Of a DNA stretch of 64,000 nucleotides, positions 16,873 through 24,634 are shown piece by piece. The position numbers and the translations under genes were made by a program. The DNA comes from Enterococcus mediterraneensis (lineage in GTDB: Bacteria; Bacillota; Bacilli; Lactobacillales; Enterococcaceae): the NCBI RefSeq assembly GCF_900604485.1, contig NZ_UWOP01000001.1, forward strand, positions 915,501 through 979,500. Direction: 5' to 3'. Positions within the stretch are counted from its first letter, which is position 1. Each line of letters begins with the position of its first letter. The notes under the pieces are model-generated. The model ran no database searches, was not told where the DNA came from, and was given only the letters and a program-made list of their open reading frames with translations.

Positions 16873-17075
16873 CTTTTCGTTAGATCGTTGATGGTGCCTT
16901 CTTGGCTAACAGTGATTAAGATTTTCTCGTTCTGGGCTTCTGGGATATCGATCTCTTCTAACGCGCTTAAAATTGCCTGCTTTTTAGATCCGGCATAAAT
17001 AAAGCGGAAGTCTTTCCAAGGACCCCAACAGTGTTTTGCTGATACTTTGTACACTTTCACTAGCTTCACCCTCAC
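16863..17075 (-). CDS. Hypothetical head-region protein (70 aa)
   Basis: Small basic protein, MRVKLVKVYKVSAKHCWGPW, with a GSKKQAILSALEEIDIPEAQ helix. Starts at GTG overlapping the TGA of the minor head gene, so probably translated by coupling. Family not recognised. Confidence 0.6.
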   Translation of the reverse strand: MRVKLVKVYKVSAKHCWGPWKDFRFIYAGSKKQAILSALEEIDIPEAQNEKILITVSQEGTINDLTKRKH

Positions 17076-18040
17076 TTGCTCTTACGCTTGGCGTATTCTT
17101 CATTTTTGCGTTTTGTATTCCCTTGGAAATCCTCTTCCATGCCTAGCTCCTCATCGTCTGGTACGATTGATGACCGACAACCGTAATGCATCGGCGGAGC
17201 GTTCAGTCCTGGTTGATAATCTTCCAACAGAAAAATATCTCGATGCAGATCTTTACAGGTTTCAGTGGTTCGGCTGTCGATATGCGCCCAAAACTGGTAC
17301 TTCGTTAGTCCAGCTTGCCGGTATCGTTCAGCAGTCGCATTATTGATGACATTTGTGCCATCAGTACGGATAATTGTTTCTGCCTGCGCACGTTGCACGT
17401 TGTATTTCTTTCGCAACAGACGCGCCATTTCCGCAGGACCCAACCCTTTTTTAAATCCCATCAAGAAGATTTTCCGCAAGTCCTCAGCCAATTTATCAGT
17501 GTTGCCCCACAAAGATTGCGAGTAGTTGATACCGTTCCATGGACGGCCGAGGATCTCTTTCAGGATATGCGGACTGAGCGTTGATGGTGAATTACCAAAG
17601 ACAACCTTTTTCCAGACGTATTTCGCCGTTTGCTCCAAGTATGTTTTAAAGGACATTTGTAGCTTGCCATTTAAGCGACCCATCAACCACTCGATATGGA
17701 AGTTGAGCGCTTCTAGTCGAGTTGCTTTGGCGGCTGTGTACATTGCATTGAGCCGCTTCAACAACTCAGGATCTTTCTCTGCCTGCTTGAAGTATTGCTC
17801 AGCTGTTGCCTTGTAATCACTCAAATCCTCCCGCATGAGCCGTTTTTGTGTCTCTTGCAAAGTTATCTTATTATCCTTTGCGTATTTAGCATAAAAAGCA
17901 AACAGCTCTTTGTTGGTTTCGCGATAGAATTCTTGATAGATGCTTTGCAACTCGTCAAAAAAATTGATGTCCGATTGATCCACATAAGCGAGGATCTCGT
18001 CCATACGATCTTTCCAGTATTGCTGATTACTCTTTGCCAT
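17072..18040 (-). CDS. Minor head protein (SPP1 gp7/Mu F family, 322 aa)
   Basis: C-terminal half contains the Mu F domain signature: ETIIRTDGTNVINNATAERY, 'KYQFWAHIDSRTTETCKDLH' and PMHYGCRSSIVPD. The N-terminal half is helical. A few copies associate with the portal and are thought to affect DNA ejection. The gene follows portal in the usual order. GGAGCTG before ATG. Confidence 0.9.
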   Translation of the reverse strand: MAKSNQQYWKDRMDEILAYVDQSDINFFDELQSIYQEFYRETNKELFAFYAKYAKDNKITLQETQKRLMREDLSDYKATAEQYFKQAEKDPELLKRLNAMYTAAKATRLEALNFHIEWLMGRLNGKLQMSFKTYLEQTAKYVWKKVVFGNSPSTLSPHILKEILGRPWNGINYSQSLWGNTDKLAEDLRKIFLMGFKKGLGPAEMARLLRKKYNVQRAQAETIIRTDGTNVINNATAERYRQAGLTKYQFWAHIDSRTTETCKDLHRDIFLLEDYQPGLNAPPMHYGCRSSIVPDDEELGMEEDFQGNTKRKNEEYAKRKSK

Positions 18041-18044
18041 TTAA

Positions 18045-18416
18045 TCAGCTCCCTAAGTTGAGTAGCCTGTTAAACGGAGTGATGTCTTCCAGTTCTGATA
18101 TCCACTGGGCAGCTTCTTGCAGACTTTGTTCCGCCGCTTGTTTACTTCCGATTAGAGGATCAATGGACAAATCTACTTCTTTCAGGATGTCATAAGTTTT
18201 ATGGAAAATATCCGGTTTGCATGAATAAAACTCTCCTTCTACTCCCTTGATGATATAATCTCCTGGAGAGATTCTCATCACTCCTTCAAGAGTTTTGATT
18301 CCATAGGAGTCTGTTAAAGGGTCATGTAAGAAGGACTCTCCTACAAAAGATTTAACTTTCTTCCAATCATCCGCCAATACTACATCAACGATCACTGGTT
18401 TCTTTCGTGCCTTCAT
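18045..18416 (-). CDS. Phage protein with PGDYIIKG motif (123 aa)
   Basis: Begins MKARKKPVIVDVVLADDW and contains the motif ISPGDYIIKGVEGEFYSCKP followed by DIFHKTYDIL, found in a widespread family of small phage proteins of unknown function. The ATG at 18416 lies inside the end of the portal gene (32-base overlap). The last 45 residues ('SKQAAEQSLQEAAQWISELE') are an acidic helix specific to this copy. Confidence 0.72.
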   Translation of the reverse strand: MKARKKPVIVDVVLADDWKKVKSFVGESFLHDPLTDSYGIKTLEGVMRISPGDYIIKGVEGEFYSCKPDIFHKTYDILKEVDLSIDPLIGSKQAAEQSLQEAAQWISELEDITPFNRLLNLGS

Positions 18417-19914
18417 TCGTTTCCATCTCACTTTCTATCGGCCTACGCGGTTCAGGAGTTTCTCCCATTTCCGCTTTCATCCGTTCCATTTCTTGCTCAG
18501 GATCAATCCCTGTCACTGTCGATAGGATCTCTACGATGGTTTGATCACTGATTTGACCGATTAGCGCTTGAGCTAAATCGACGATCTCAGCATCAGACTT
18601 CGGCGTGTTCGGCGTAAATACGACATTCGTTTCGTTGATGGAATCGTAAGCAACAGAATCATTGCCTTTGATACGCCAGATATTGACTGCTAACCGCAAG
18701 CGTCGCATCAGACCTTTTTCGAAAAGCCGTTGCTGCATCACTCGACGATTGTCTGCGGCCATCAATTTGTATTTCATGCTCTCGCCAGACTGCGTGCCGC
18801 TAAAGTTGCTGTCGAGCGTGTCAGGCGTAAAGGTAAATCGCAGTATATCATTGACCAACCGTTTCTTGTACGTTTCTACGCCCTCTGTGTCATATTCTTT
18901 GATCAAATACTTCGCGTCAGGTTTAGCACCGTTCGGATTTGGATTGTCATCTAGAAACATTAGCCGCGCCCGTTTAAATGCCAACGCCACGCCAAGACGA
19001 GAGTTCGGCACCACGTTCCCTTCCTCGTCCAAATCATTTGGCGCTGTACCTGTGTATGGATTACCCACCACTAACAAAATCGCGTCCATGGTATCTTGCT
19101 GATAGTTAGCAAGCTCAGACTGCGATAGATCATAGGCATCGATGGAATCGAGGACAGGCTCGTATGCTCCTGTACGCTCTTCGTTGTTCGAGTATTCGTT
19201 GATTGGGACACCATTAAGCGCATGATCGTCAAAATCATCGAAGTGCATCCCCTCTTTGTCTCGACTGTCATTGACGTAGGTGTAAACCGCATCTCTGGTG
19301 TACATATTGATAAAATCTTTTCGGATGCTGTCGCCGTAGTCGATAGAGTAGTGATACACCCCAAACAGCGAATTATTATCTGTTGTGTCATCGTAAACGA
19401 CGAAAGTCTGTTCCGGATTTAACTTTACGAGTTTCACAAAAGCTTTCTTGCTTGCATCAAGATTGACCGTCAGCAGCTCATAAGCTCGACCATAGATTGA
19501 GAGGTCTGTTTTGATCAATGCGTTGTGGTACGCTTCGTTGTTTCGCCGATTAAATTCCTCGATTTCATCTTGCAACGTTTCGTTTTTATATTGGACGGGT
19601 TTCCCCAACATGTACCCTTGCTCAAAGATGGTGATGTACCGTGCAAAATCACTTGCGATGCGATTATCCGCTGCAAACTCGTCGGTCTTTGCCGGACGAT
19701 ATTTGATGTTGTTATCCGCCAGATAGTACCGTTTCAGTTCTTTCAAGCGCGGCAGTTGCCAGCTTTTATGTCTGTTAACAAATTTTTGCAACTGGTGAAT
19801 CCATGCTTTACTTTCGAATTCTGCGTTGTCAAAGTCCTCCTGCGCCATACGGAAGACGCTGTTTGCGTTTTTGTGATACCTGTGGTTACGCAAAAATGTT
19901 GTATTTTTTCTCAC
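18385..19914 (-). CDS. Portal protein (SPP1 gp6-like, 509 aa)
   Basis: Dodecameric DNA gate at the capsid vertex. Recognised by YRPAKTDEFAADNRIASDFA, ITIFEQGYMLGKPVQYKN, EAYHNALIKTDLSIYGRAYEL and 'LRFTFTPDTLDSNFSGTQSG', all standard in this family, and by its place between TerL and the minor head gene. Start is GTG with GAAGGGA upstream. The C-terminus is Glu-rich and variable. Confidence 0.93.
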   Translation of the reverse strand: MRKNTTFLRNHRYHKNANSVFRMAQEDFDNAEFESKAWIHQLQKFVNRHKSWQLPRLKELKRYYLADNNIKYRPAKTDEFAADNRIASDFARYITIFEQGYMLGKPVQYKNETLQDEIEEFNRRNNEAYHNALIKTDLSIYGRAYELLTVNLDASKKAFVKLVKLNPEQTFVVYDDTTDNNSLFGVYHYSIDYGDSIRKDFINMYTRDAVYTYVNDSRDKEGMHFDDFDDHALNGVPINEYSNNEERTGAYEPVLDSIDAYDLSQSELANYQQDTMDAILLVVGNPYTGTAPNDLDEEGNVVPNSRLGVALAFKRARLMFLDDNPNPNGAKPDAKYLIKEYDTEGVETYKKRLVNDILRFTFTPDTLDSNFSGTQSGESMKYKLMAADNRRVMQQRLFEKGLMRRLRLAVNIWRIKGNDSVAYDSINETNVVFTPNTPKSDAEIVDLAQALIGQISDQTIVEILSTVTGIDPEQEMERMKAEMGETPEPRRPIESEMETNEGTKETSDR

Positions 19915-19928
19915 TTCAATCTTCCCTT

Positions 19929-21347
19929 CTAGCCAAAGTAGAACTTGGCTGCGTCCATTCGCTCTTTTAAATTCTGTGGATTTTGCATTTGGATTGTTTC
20001 CGCTATGCCAGTGATAGCATCCGGTGCATCATCATGAGCGTTTTTTCCCTCTCGTTGATACGCCACCATCGCCAGATAAAACTCCGGCCATCTTGTAGCC
20101 CAATCGGAAGGGTAGTAAACATTGTTTTCCACCCAAGCGCTGTTTGATAAGATGCGTGATTGCTTGTTGTCTGATTGATGAAAATCCTCAAAGTATGCCC
20201 CAAAGTATCCAAGCTCTTTTGTCCGCCTTTCAGAATTGCGACGGAAACCACGCCCACCATTATTTCCCTCTATTCGGACATGATTGACTTTATTTCGGAC
20301 AATCATAGAAGCATGCGCATTTTCTGTCACTTCCATTGGCTCTTTGGTATATAGGACATCGATCACATATGCTTGATGATCGGACGTTTCAACAAAAACC
20401 GGAGACGCAAAATAATCGGCACCCTTATCTGCGGTGTCGGTGTAATTCCATATCTTGATGATGTTGTCCGGCAATGTATCGTAAGTCAAGAACTTTTGAT
20501 ACAGTCGCCCTTTGATATCGATTGGCGTTTGCTGATAGTTAGCCGCTGCGATATCAGCGCCCATCGTTTTCGTTTTCCGTTGATATTCTTTTTTCGAAAG
20601 GATCTCTTCACAAAGCATCGTGTCTGTTTTTTCATCGTATGCCGGCATATTGACATGTTTTATACGATAGTCAGATAGCGGCAATTCTTTTAGCGCTCTT
20701 CCGGCTAAATCATTGCTATGCCAGCGCGTCATAATGATGATGATTTTTCCGCCAGTTTCTAGCCTTGAAAGCATTGTATTGATAAACCAATCCCAATGTT
20801 TTTCAAGAACCATAGCATTGTTGGCTTCATCTGCATTTTTGATCAAGTCATCAATGATGATGATATCTGCACCAAAACCTGTGGCGGTACCCGTTGGAGA
20901 CGTAGCCAAATAGTTGTTGTAACCATTCGTCAAACTCCATAGGTTCATAGCTCCATCACCTTGTTTAATAGTCACGTCAGGAAAGATGTCGCTAAAGACG
21001 ATGCGTTCTTCGTCTGCTTTAATTTCTTGAATAGCATTTCGAACGCCTTTGGAAAAAGTAGTCGATAGCGTTTCATTATAGGAACCGGTCATAATTTTTT
21101 TTGATTGGTCATTGCCGAGGACCCATTCAACAAACTTTCCAACGGTTCGTGACTTACCATGACGCGGTGGCTCGTTGATGATTAATACATCGTGATCATC
21201 ATCAGACAAAAACCCCTGCAATTCGTAGCAGAGGTCTTTTAAAAATATGCGGTTAGATTTGTAAAAAGAAGACGCTGTGGTTTGACAGTAGTCCCAAAAG
21301 AAACGGCGTGACAATTCCAATTTAGCGCCCACGGCTATTTTATCCAT
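19929..21347 (-). CDS. Terminase large subunit (472 aa)
   Basis: DNA packaging motor and headful/cos nuclease. The ATPase has a deviant Walker A, NEPPRHGKSRT (about residue 60), a Walker B IIIIDDL (about 165) and coupling motif IMTRWHSNDLAGR; the C-terminal nuclease begins after residue 290 (WNYTDTADKGADYFA) with the acidic residues of the RNase H fold. The ATG overlaps the end of TerS by 8 bases, and no strong ribosome site is seen, so coupling is likely. Confidence 0.93.
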   Translation of the reverse strand: MDKIAVGAKLELSRRFFWDYCQTTASSFYKSNRIFLKDLCYELQGFLSDDDHDVLIINEPPRHGKSRTVGKFVEWVLGNDQSKKIMTGSYNETLSTTFSKGVRNAIQEIKADEERIVFSDIFPDVTIKQGDGAMNLWSLTNGYNNYLATSPTGTATGFGADIIIIDDLIKNADEANNAMVLEKHWDWFINTMLSRLETGGKIIIIMTRWHSNDLAGRALKELPLSDYRIKHVNMPAYDEKTDTMLCEEILSKKEYQRKTKTMGADIAAANYQQTPIDIKGRLYQKFLTYDTLPDNIIKIWNYTDTADKGADYFASPVFVETSDHQAYVIDVLYTKEPMEVTENAHASMIVRNKVNHVRIEGNNGGRGFRRNSERRTKELGYFGAYFEDFHQSDNKQSRILSNSAWVENNVYYPSDWATRWPEFYLAMVAYQREGKNAHDDAPDAITGIAETIQMQNPQNLKERMDAAKFYFG

Positions 21348-22131
21348 CACGTGCTGCCAGCTTTCTCAATTCTTCCTCGGTTAGCCCGGCATATGGGTTA
21401 CTAATTGCCATAGATCCAGATAGTTCTGTTTCTTTTTTGTCACGCCAGACATCCGGTTTACGGTTTTTCAGCCAGAAAGCAGCTGCGCCTGTATCCGGAG
21501 CAACCTGTTTAATCACTTCTTTAGTCACTACCAATCTTCCCAAGCCGTCATTCTTTTTCTTGGGCAAGCTCAAAACAAAATTGATGTATTCGGTAATCTT
21601 CTGAGCTCGGTCCCTATCATAGAAATCCTGTTGCTGAAACCAAGCAAGCCACTGATGGTCCTTCTTGCTTGAATTACAAGATCTACACGCTGGAACTACA
21701 TTACTTGCAGTTAATTTTCCGTGGTTTTTTAATGGATCTAAATGGTCTTTAGTCATTTCATCTTCTTGGCCACAGTAGGCACAGTGAAATTTAAAATACG
21801 CTTGTGCTACTTCCCACTCTTCCTGGGTCAATTCGGATTCGCCATCATGCCGCTTCTTTTGACCGGTATCAACAATTCTTTCTTTGGTTACTTCAACATA
21901 AGTGAAACCTGTGGCTCGTTTAAACAAAGCATTTTCAACTTGACGATCAGCCACTTCTTTACTCTTTTTTAAGGATGCCGAAAGTGCCGGAAACTTTTTT
22001 ACCCACTCTCGAAACGTCGAATAGGCTACTCCGATATTTTCAGCAATCTGTTTATCGGCAAGGCCATCACGTGCCCAACCTTCAATTCTAATTAATCCTT
22101 CTTCGGTTAACCATTCTGTGTACTTCGCCAT
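21340..22131 (-). CDS. Terminase small subunit with embedded HNH nuclease domain (263 aa)
   Basis: Residues 1-95 form a TerS DNA-binding region (GWARDGLADKQIAENIGVAY, an HTH with TFREWVKKFPAL, then ENALFKRATGFTYVEVTKER). Residues about 195-240 resume the TerS pattern (RLVVTKEVIKQVAPDTGAAA, FWLKNRKPDVWRDK). Between them, about 110-190, sits an HNH module: HCAYCG, KDHLDPLKN and VVPACRSCNSSK, with the CxxC...CxxC zinc knuckle. TerS normally lacks this domain. ATG at 22131 chosen by GGAGG 10 bases upstream. It binds phage DNA to start packaging. Confidence 0.9.
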   Translation of the reverse strand: MAKYTEWLTEEGLIRIEGWARDGLADKQIAENIGVAYSTFREWVKKFPALSASLKKSKEVADRQVENALFKRATGFTYVEVTKERIVDTGQKKRHDGESELTQEEWEVAQAYFKFHCAYCGQEDEMTKDHLDPLKNHGKLTASNVVPACRSCNSSKKDHQWLAWFQQQDFYDRDRAQKITEYINFVLSLPKKKNDGLGRLVVTKEVIKQVAPDTGAAAFWLKNRKPDVWRDKKETELSGSMAISNPYAGLTEEELRKLAARDG

Positions 22132-22152
22132 GACCTCACCTCCAAACAAAAT

Positions 22153-22173
22153 AAAAAGACCACTCAACGAGTG
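22153..22173 (-). terminator. Hairpin between the 68-aa gene and TerS
   Basis: The stem GATCACTC / GAGTGGTC (one G-U) with loop GTT is followed by TTTTTATTTTG on the minus strand. Probably partial termination before the packaging genes. Confidence 0.65.
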
Positions 22174-22176
22174 ATC

Positions 22177-22383
22177 TTAGTCCTCTTTATCCATTGCCCT
22201 TTTAACAACGGATTCCCAAAAAGCTTTTTCTTTATAATACTTTTCATCTATTTTAAAATAAGATCTTAATTCATTGACTAAATCATCGTAGTCTTCGCTA
22301 GTGTCAATAATCATCGCAACATCATCTCGGTGTATTCCTTCGATAGCTCGCAATTCATTTAATTCGTCTTCTTCAATGTACAT
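22177..22383 (-). CDS. Hypothetical acidic phage protein (68 aa)
   Basis: Very acidic, helical protein MYIEEDELNELRAIEGIHRD...SYFKIDEKYYKEKAFWESVV. It lies between tRNA-Lys and TerS, first gene of the late operon. GAAAGGAG is 8 bases before the ATG. Not recognised. Confidence 0.7.
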   Translation of the reverse strand: MYIEEDELNELRAIEGIHRDDVAMIIDTSEDYDDLVNELRSYFKIDEKYYKEKAFWESVVKRAMDKED

Positions 22384-22472
22384 GGTTCTGCTCCTTTCGC
22401 AGGTGATCTAAATCCTTAAACTGTTTCAGCAGCACGCTACTTAATACAGCCAATCCTAAGATTGTTTCTAAC

Positions 22473-22543
22473 TGACGTGGCAGGGATCGAACCTGCGCCT
22501 GTAGATTAAAAGTCTACCGCTCTACCAACTGAGCTACACGTCA
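22473..22543 (-). tRNA. tRNA-Lys (anticodon TTT)
   Basis: Folds into a complete cloverleaf of 71 nt: acceptor TGACGTG/CACGTCA, D-arm GCTC..GAGC, anticodon stem GTAGA/TCTAC around loop CTTTTAA (anticodon TTT), T-arm GCAGG-TTCGATC-CCTGC. No encoded CCA follows. It lies in the prophage late leader, on the same strand as the late genes, and would be co-transcribed and processed out of the late mRNA. Confidence 0.93.
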
Positions 22544-22623
22544 ACTCGGAGGAGCTACCTCCTAGCATGCATTAGGCAGGATGCGTATCACACTAGCTTT
22601 GTGCGAACAAATATCCTACCTAC

Positions 22624-22727
22624 GTCACTGGCAAGGAATCGAACCTTGCATGTTGAGTTTCACTCCTTAGCAAGTGCACTCGCCTTCCCAACTAGGACTT
22701 AGCGTTTATCCTTTCCGCCACAGTGAC
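22624..22727 (-). other. tRNA-like element, probably decayed class II tRNA
   Basis: The ends pair perfectly (GTCACTG / CAGTGAC) and a T-arm CAAGG-TTCGATT-CCTTG is intact. A D-arm-like GCG...CGC and a TTGCTAA sequence like the loop of tRNA-Ser(GCT) are present. But the anticodon stem does not form properly, the total of 104 nt is too long, and one extra base sits between T-stem and acceptor stem. I read it as a degenerate or unusual tRNA; charging is doubtful. Confidence 0.5.
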
Positions 22728-22804
22728 AAACCAGCAAGCCAGACACGCTTGTTTAATAAAGGAGAAATCTGTCATGTCATGGTTGGTTGTCTGCTTGCTG
22801 GTTT
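22728..22804. repeat. 16-bp inverted repeat (large hairpin) in the late leader
   Basis: Arms at 22728-22744 and 22789-22804 (AAACCAGCAAGC-AGAC type) pair with a single bulged base around a 44-nt loop. It lies between the late promoter and the tRNA-like element, so the late mRNA would begin with this hairpin. The plus strand of the loop holds AAAGGAG and a 10-codon frame MSWLVVCLLV (22774-22806), probably fortuitous. Confidence 0.6.
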
Positions 22805-22817
22805 AATCTACTTTATC

Positions 22818-22871
22818 ATTCTAACATGGCAACTGTTGCACGATGGTGCGCGTTTTGTGCACGTTTTGTGC
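22818..22871 (-). promoter_or_regulatory. Late promoter region with tandem activator-type repeats
   Basis: On the minus strand two direct copies of GCACAAAACG (22862-22871 and 22851-22860, 11-bp period) are followed by related GCACC and GTGCAAC sequences and then an extended -10 TGTTAGAAT (22818-22826) without a -35 match. It lies directly downstream of the ArpU gene and upstream of all late genes. This is what an ArpU-activated late promoter would look like; direct evidence of binding is lacking. Confidence 0.6.
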
Positions 22872-22874
22872 AAG

Positions 22875-23384
22875 CTACTTTATATCCAATGCGCCGACTC
22901 CGTAGAGTATTGGAGACAATTCATTGATTGCTTCCTTCGTCTTCCGATTGACGGTAGTTCGATCGATATTAAAGCGATTGGCGATTAACTCATCGCTCAT
23001 ACTACGCTTTGCCAAATACTTGAGATCAAGAATGCTATAATTGATACTTCCGTTGTCAGCACACTCTTGCTTGTACTCAGCTAAAGCTTTATCAACGTTT
23101 CGCATGATCTTGACTGTTTTCGCTTTATTCTGCATAAGGGAGCTAAGAGTGAGATAGCGATGATCCCAGAATGTTTCTTTGTCTTCTTCGAGTTGTTCTT
23201 CCACATTCTTTACATGAGCACTGAGCTTTCTATAATTGCTTAGTAATAATCGCGTATTGTGGAACGTATACTCTCGCATTTTCTTAAACTCGTTCCGTTG
23301 CAAACTTACTAGTCTTGAACACACACGATCTGCCAAACGATCTAGGTCTTCATCTGTTAGTTTCATGTACTGTATTTCTTCCAT
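22875..23384 (-). CDS. ArpU-family late transcriptional regulator (169 aa)
   Basis: C-terminal sigma-like HTH: 'ILDLKYLAKRSMSDELIANRFNIDRTTVNRKTKEAINELS', preceded by a helical region with KEFWDHRYLTLS-like ArpU sequence. ArpU/RinA proteins switch on late genes in Gram-positive siphophages. It lies immediately upstream of the putative late promoter. GGAGG 7 bases before the ATG. Confidence 0.9.
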   Translation of the reverse strand: MEEIQYMKLTDEDLDRLADRVCSRLVSLQRNEFKKMREYTFHNTRLLLSNYRKLSAHVKNVEEQLEEDKETFWDHRYLTLSSLMQNKAKTVKIMRNVDKALAEYKQECADNGSINYSILDLKYLAKRSMSDELIANRFNIDRTTVNRKTKEAINELSPILYGVGALDIK

Positions 23385-23395
23385 GCTCGTCCTCC

Positions 23396-23551
23396 CTATT
23401 TTCTTTGGATTCGACTTATTGATTCATTGACTACTTTCATAGCCTTCTCAAATGGTTCGGCCATCGTTTTATAGGCTATAATTAACTTCCGCCGTTTCTG
23501 ATGGATATATTGCGCTTTAAGTCGTGCCACTCTCCTGTGTCTATCATTCAT
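23396..23551 (-). CDS. Small basic phage protein (51 aa)
   Basis: MNDRHRRVARLKAQYIHQKR followed by RKLIIAYKTMAEPFEKAMKV, ending RIQRK. The N-terminus is a near copy of that of the gene at 23718 (MNNRHRRIARLQAQED). GAGG is 7 bases before the ATG, and the start overlaps the previous stop. Arg/Lys-rich, possibly nucleic-acid-binding; function unknown. Confidence 0.65.
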   Translation of the reverse strand: MNDRHRRVARLKAQYIHQKRRKLIIAYKTMAEPFEKAMKVVNESISRIQRK

Positions 23552-23717
23552 GATTTACCTCTTCGATATCAACCTTTATCACACTGCCATCGAAAATATC
23601 CTTTGTCTCAATCCCGCAGGTTTTTAGCGACAAACTTCTGTTAGTTTGTTCTACCAAAATAGTTATCGTGCCTCCCTTTGTTTCGTCGGGCACCTCTAGT
23701 ATTATTCTCTTACTCAT
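23544..23717 (-). CDS. Small phage protein (57 aa)
   Basis: MSKRIILEVPDETKGGTITI begins a beta-rich chain ending VIKVDIEEVNHE. The ATG directly follows the TGA of the upstream gene, and its own stop overlaps the next start by 8 bases. Family unknown; coding is supported by tight tandem overlap. Confidence 0.6.
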   Translation of the reverse strand: MSKRIILEVPDETKGGTITILVEQTNRSLSLKTCGIETKDIFDGSVIKVDIEEVNHE

Positions 23718-23906
23718 TCACTCGTCCTCCCACCAATCATTATTAACCGCCAATTCCTCAGCAGGCACGATCTTTATCGCCTCTGCGAACGTCTGTGCTT
23801 TCACATCAGGGTATTGCTTTTTTAATGCCTGAAGCGCACCCCATTCGAGGATTCTAGCGTCTTCTTGTGCTTGTAGCCTTGCTATTCGTCTGTGCCGGTT
23901 GTTCAT
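23718..23906 (-). CDS. Small phage protein, RHRR N-terminus (62 aa)
   Basis: MNNRHRRIARLQAQEDARIL with an acidic end (NNDWWEDE). Shares its N-terminus with the 51-residue protein at 23396, suggesting duplication of a short DNA- or RNA-binding leader. Overlaps the upstream gene by 4 bases (ATGA). Confidence 0.68.
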   Translation of the reverse strand: MNNRHRRIARLQAQEDARILEWGALQALKKQYPDVKAQTFAEAIKIVPAEELAVNNDWWEDE

Positions 23907-24121
23907 TCGGATGCCTCCAATCTTACGGCGAGCGTTCTAGCCCTCGGCGATTCTGCTCTCTTTAATTTTTCAATATCTTCATTTGCCATATTTTTCGTCC
24001 AGTATTCTTTAGCATATTTTCTGCTTTTGCAAAATATTGGCTTTCGACCATCCCACCCACGGAAATAAAATTTTTTAAATGAATTGTCTTTTAAATCAAA
24101 GAGGTGGAAAACTATTCTCAT
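23903..24121 (-). CDS. Hypothetical phage protein (72 aa)
   Basis: Basic protein MRIVFHLFDLKDNSFKKFYF followed by GWDGRKPIFCKSRKYAKEYW, then a helical end. GGAGGGAAGG precedes the ATG. Not recognised. Unexplained sequence 24122-24173 between it and the upstream gene is too short for another gene. Confidence 0.65.
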   Translation of the reverse strand: MRIVFHLFDLKDNSFKKFYFRGWDGRKPIFCKSRKYAKEYWTKNMANEDIEKLKRAESPRARTLAVRLEASE

Positions 24122-24173
24122 TACCTTCCCTCCAATAGCTCAGGATTGTTTGCTATCGCTGACGATTGCGGAA

Positions 24174-24377
24174 TTACTGCACACTTTTTACTAAAGACTG
24201 AAACTGATATACACTTTTGTTTGTTTGACGATAGATCAACATTATTCGGTCATTGTTAATAGCCACTAAATCTAAATATTCAAAAACGTCATCTGGATTT
24301 TTTTCTGCCTGATCTTTAAAAAAATCAGTTATCTGAGCATCAATAGATGGTGCTAAAAATTCCTTGAATTTTATCAT
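24174..24377 (-). CDS. Hypothetical phage protein (67 aa)
   Basis: MIKFKEFLAPSIDAQITDFF then DQAEKNPDDVFEYLDLVAIN and a C-terminal beta segment DRIMLIYRQT. ATG at 24377 overlaps the upstream TGA by one base; GGAGG is 7 bases before it. Not recognised. Confidence 0.65.
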   Translation of the reverse strand: MIKFKEFLAPSIDAQITDFFKDQAEKNPDDVFEYLDLVAINNDRIMLIYRQTNKSVYQFQSLVKSVQ

Positions 24378-24634
24378 CACTCTTCCTCCTGTTCCAGCTT
24401 GTAAAAGTTCCGGACAATATTTTCAGCAGTTTCTATCCCACGTAGATAACCTTGCTTGTACTGAGACTGATAATGCGGATATGCCGCGTCTTCGGCATCG
24501 TTCTCGCAGTCCTCGTATGCTTTGTCTAATAGCTTTACTAGCTTCTGCCGATTTTCAACTTCGCCTTGCAATAACAAGATGAGTTCTTGCTTTGTGCAAC
24601 CGGAAAGTTTTTTAGTATATTCGAGGATCATCAT
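24377..24634 (-). CDS. Hypothetical helical phage protein (85 aa)
   Basis: MMILEYTKKLSGCTKQELIL with long charged helices (GEVENRQKLVKLLDKAYEDC) and a C-terminal GYLRGIETAENIVRNFYKLE. GGAGGAAGA lies just before the first ATG. Ends in EQEEE, as does the upstream protein, so the two genes share the same 3' junction sequence, a sign of module shuffling. Confidence 0.65.
   Translation of the reverse strand: MMILEYTKKLSGCTKQELILLLQGEVENRQKLVKLLDKAYEDCENDAEDAAYPHYQSQYKQGYLRGIETAENIVRNFYKLEQEEE

Noticed and set aside
22624..22727. Functional tRNA-Ser(GCT)
   Set aside because: The anticodon stem does not pair and the element is about 10-15 nt too long.
22674..22988. Plus-strand 104-residue frame across the tRNA-like region and arpU end
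   Set aside because: It crosses the tRNA-like element, hairpin and late promoter, and has no proper ribosome site.
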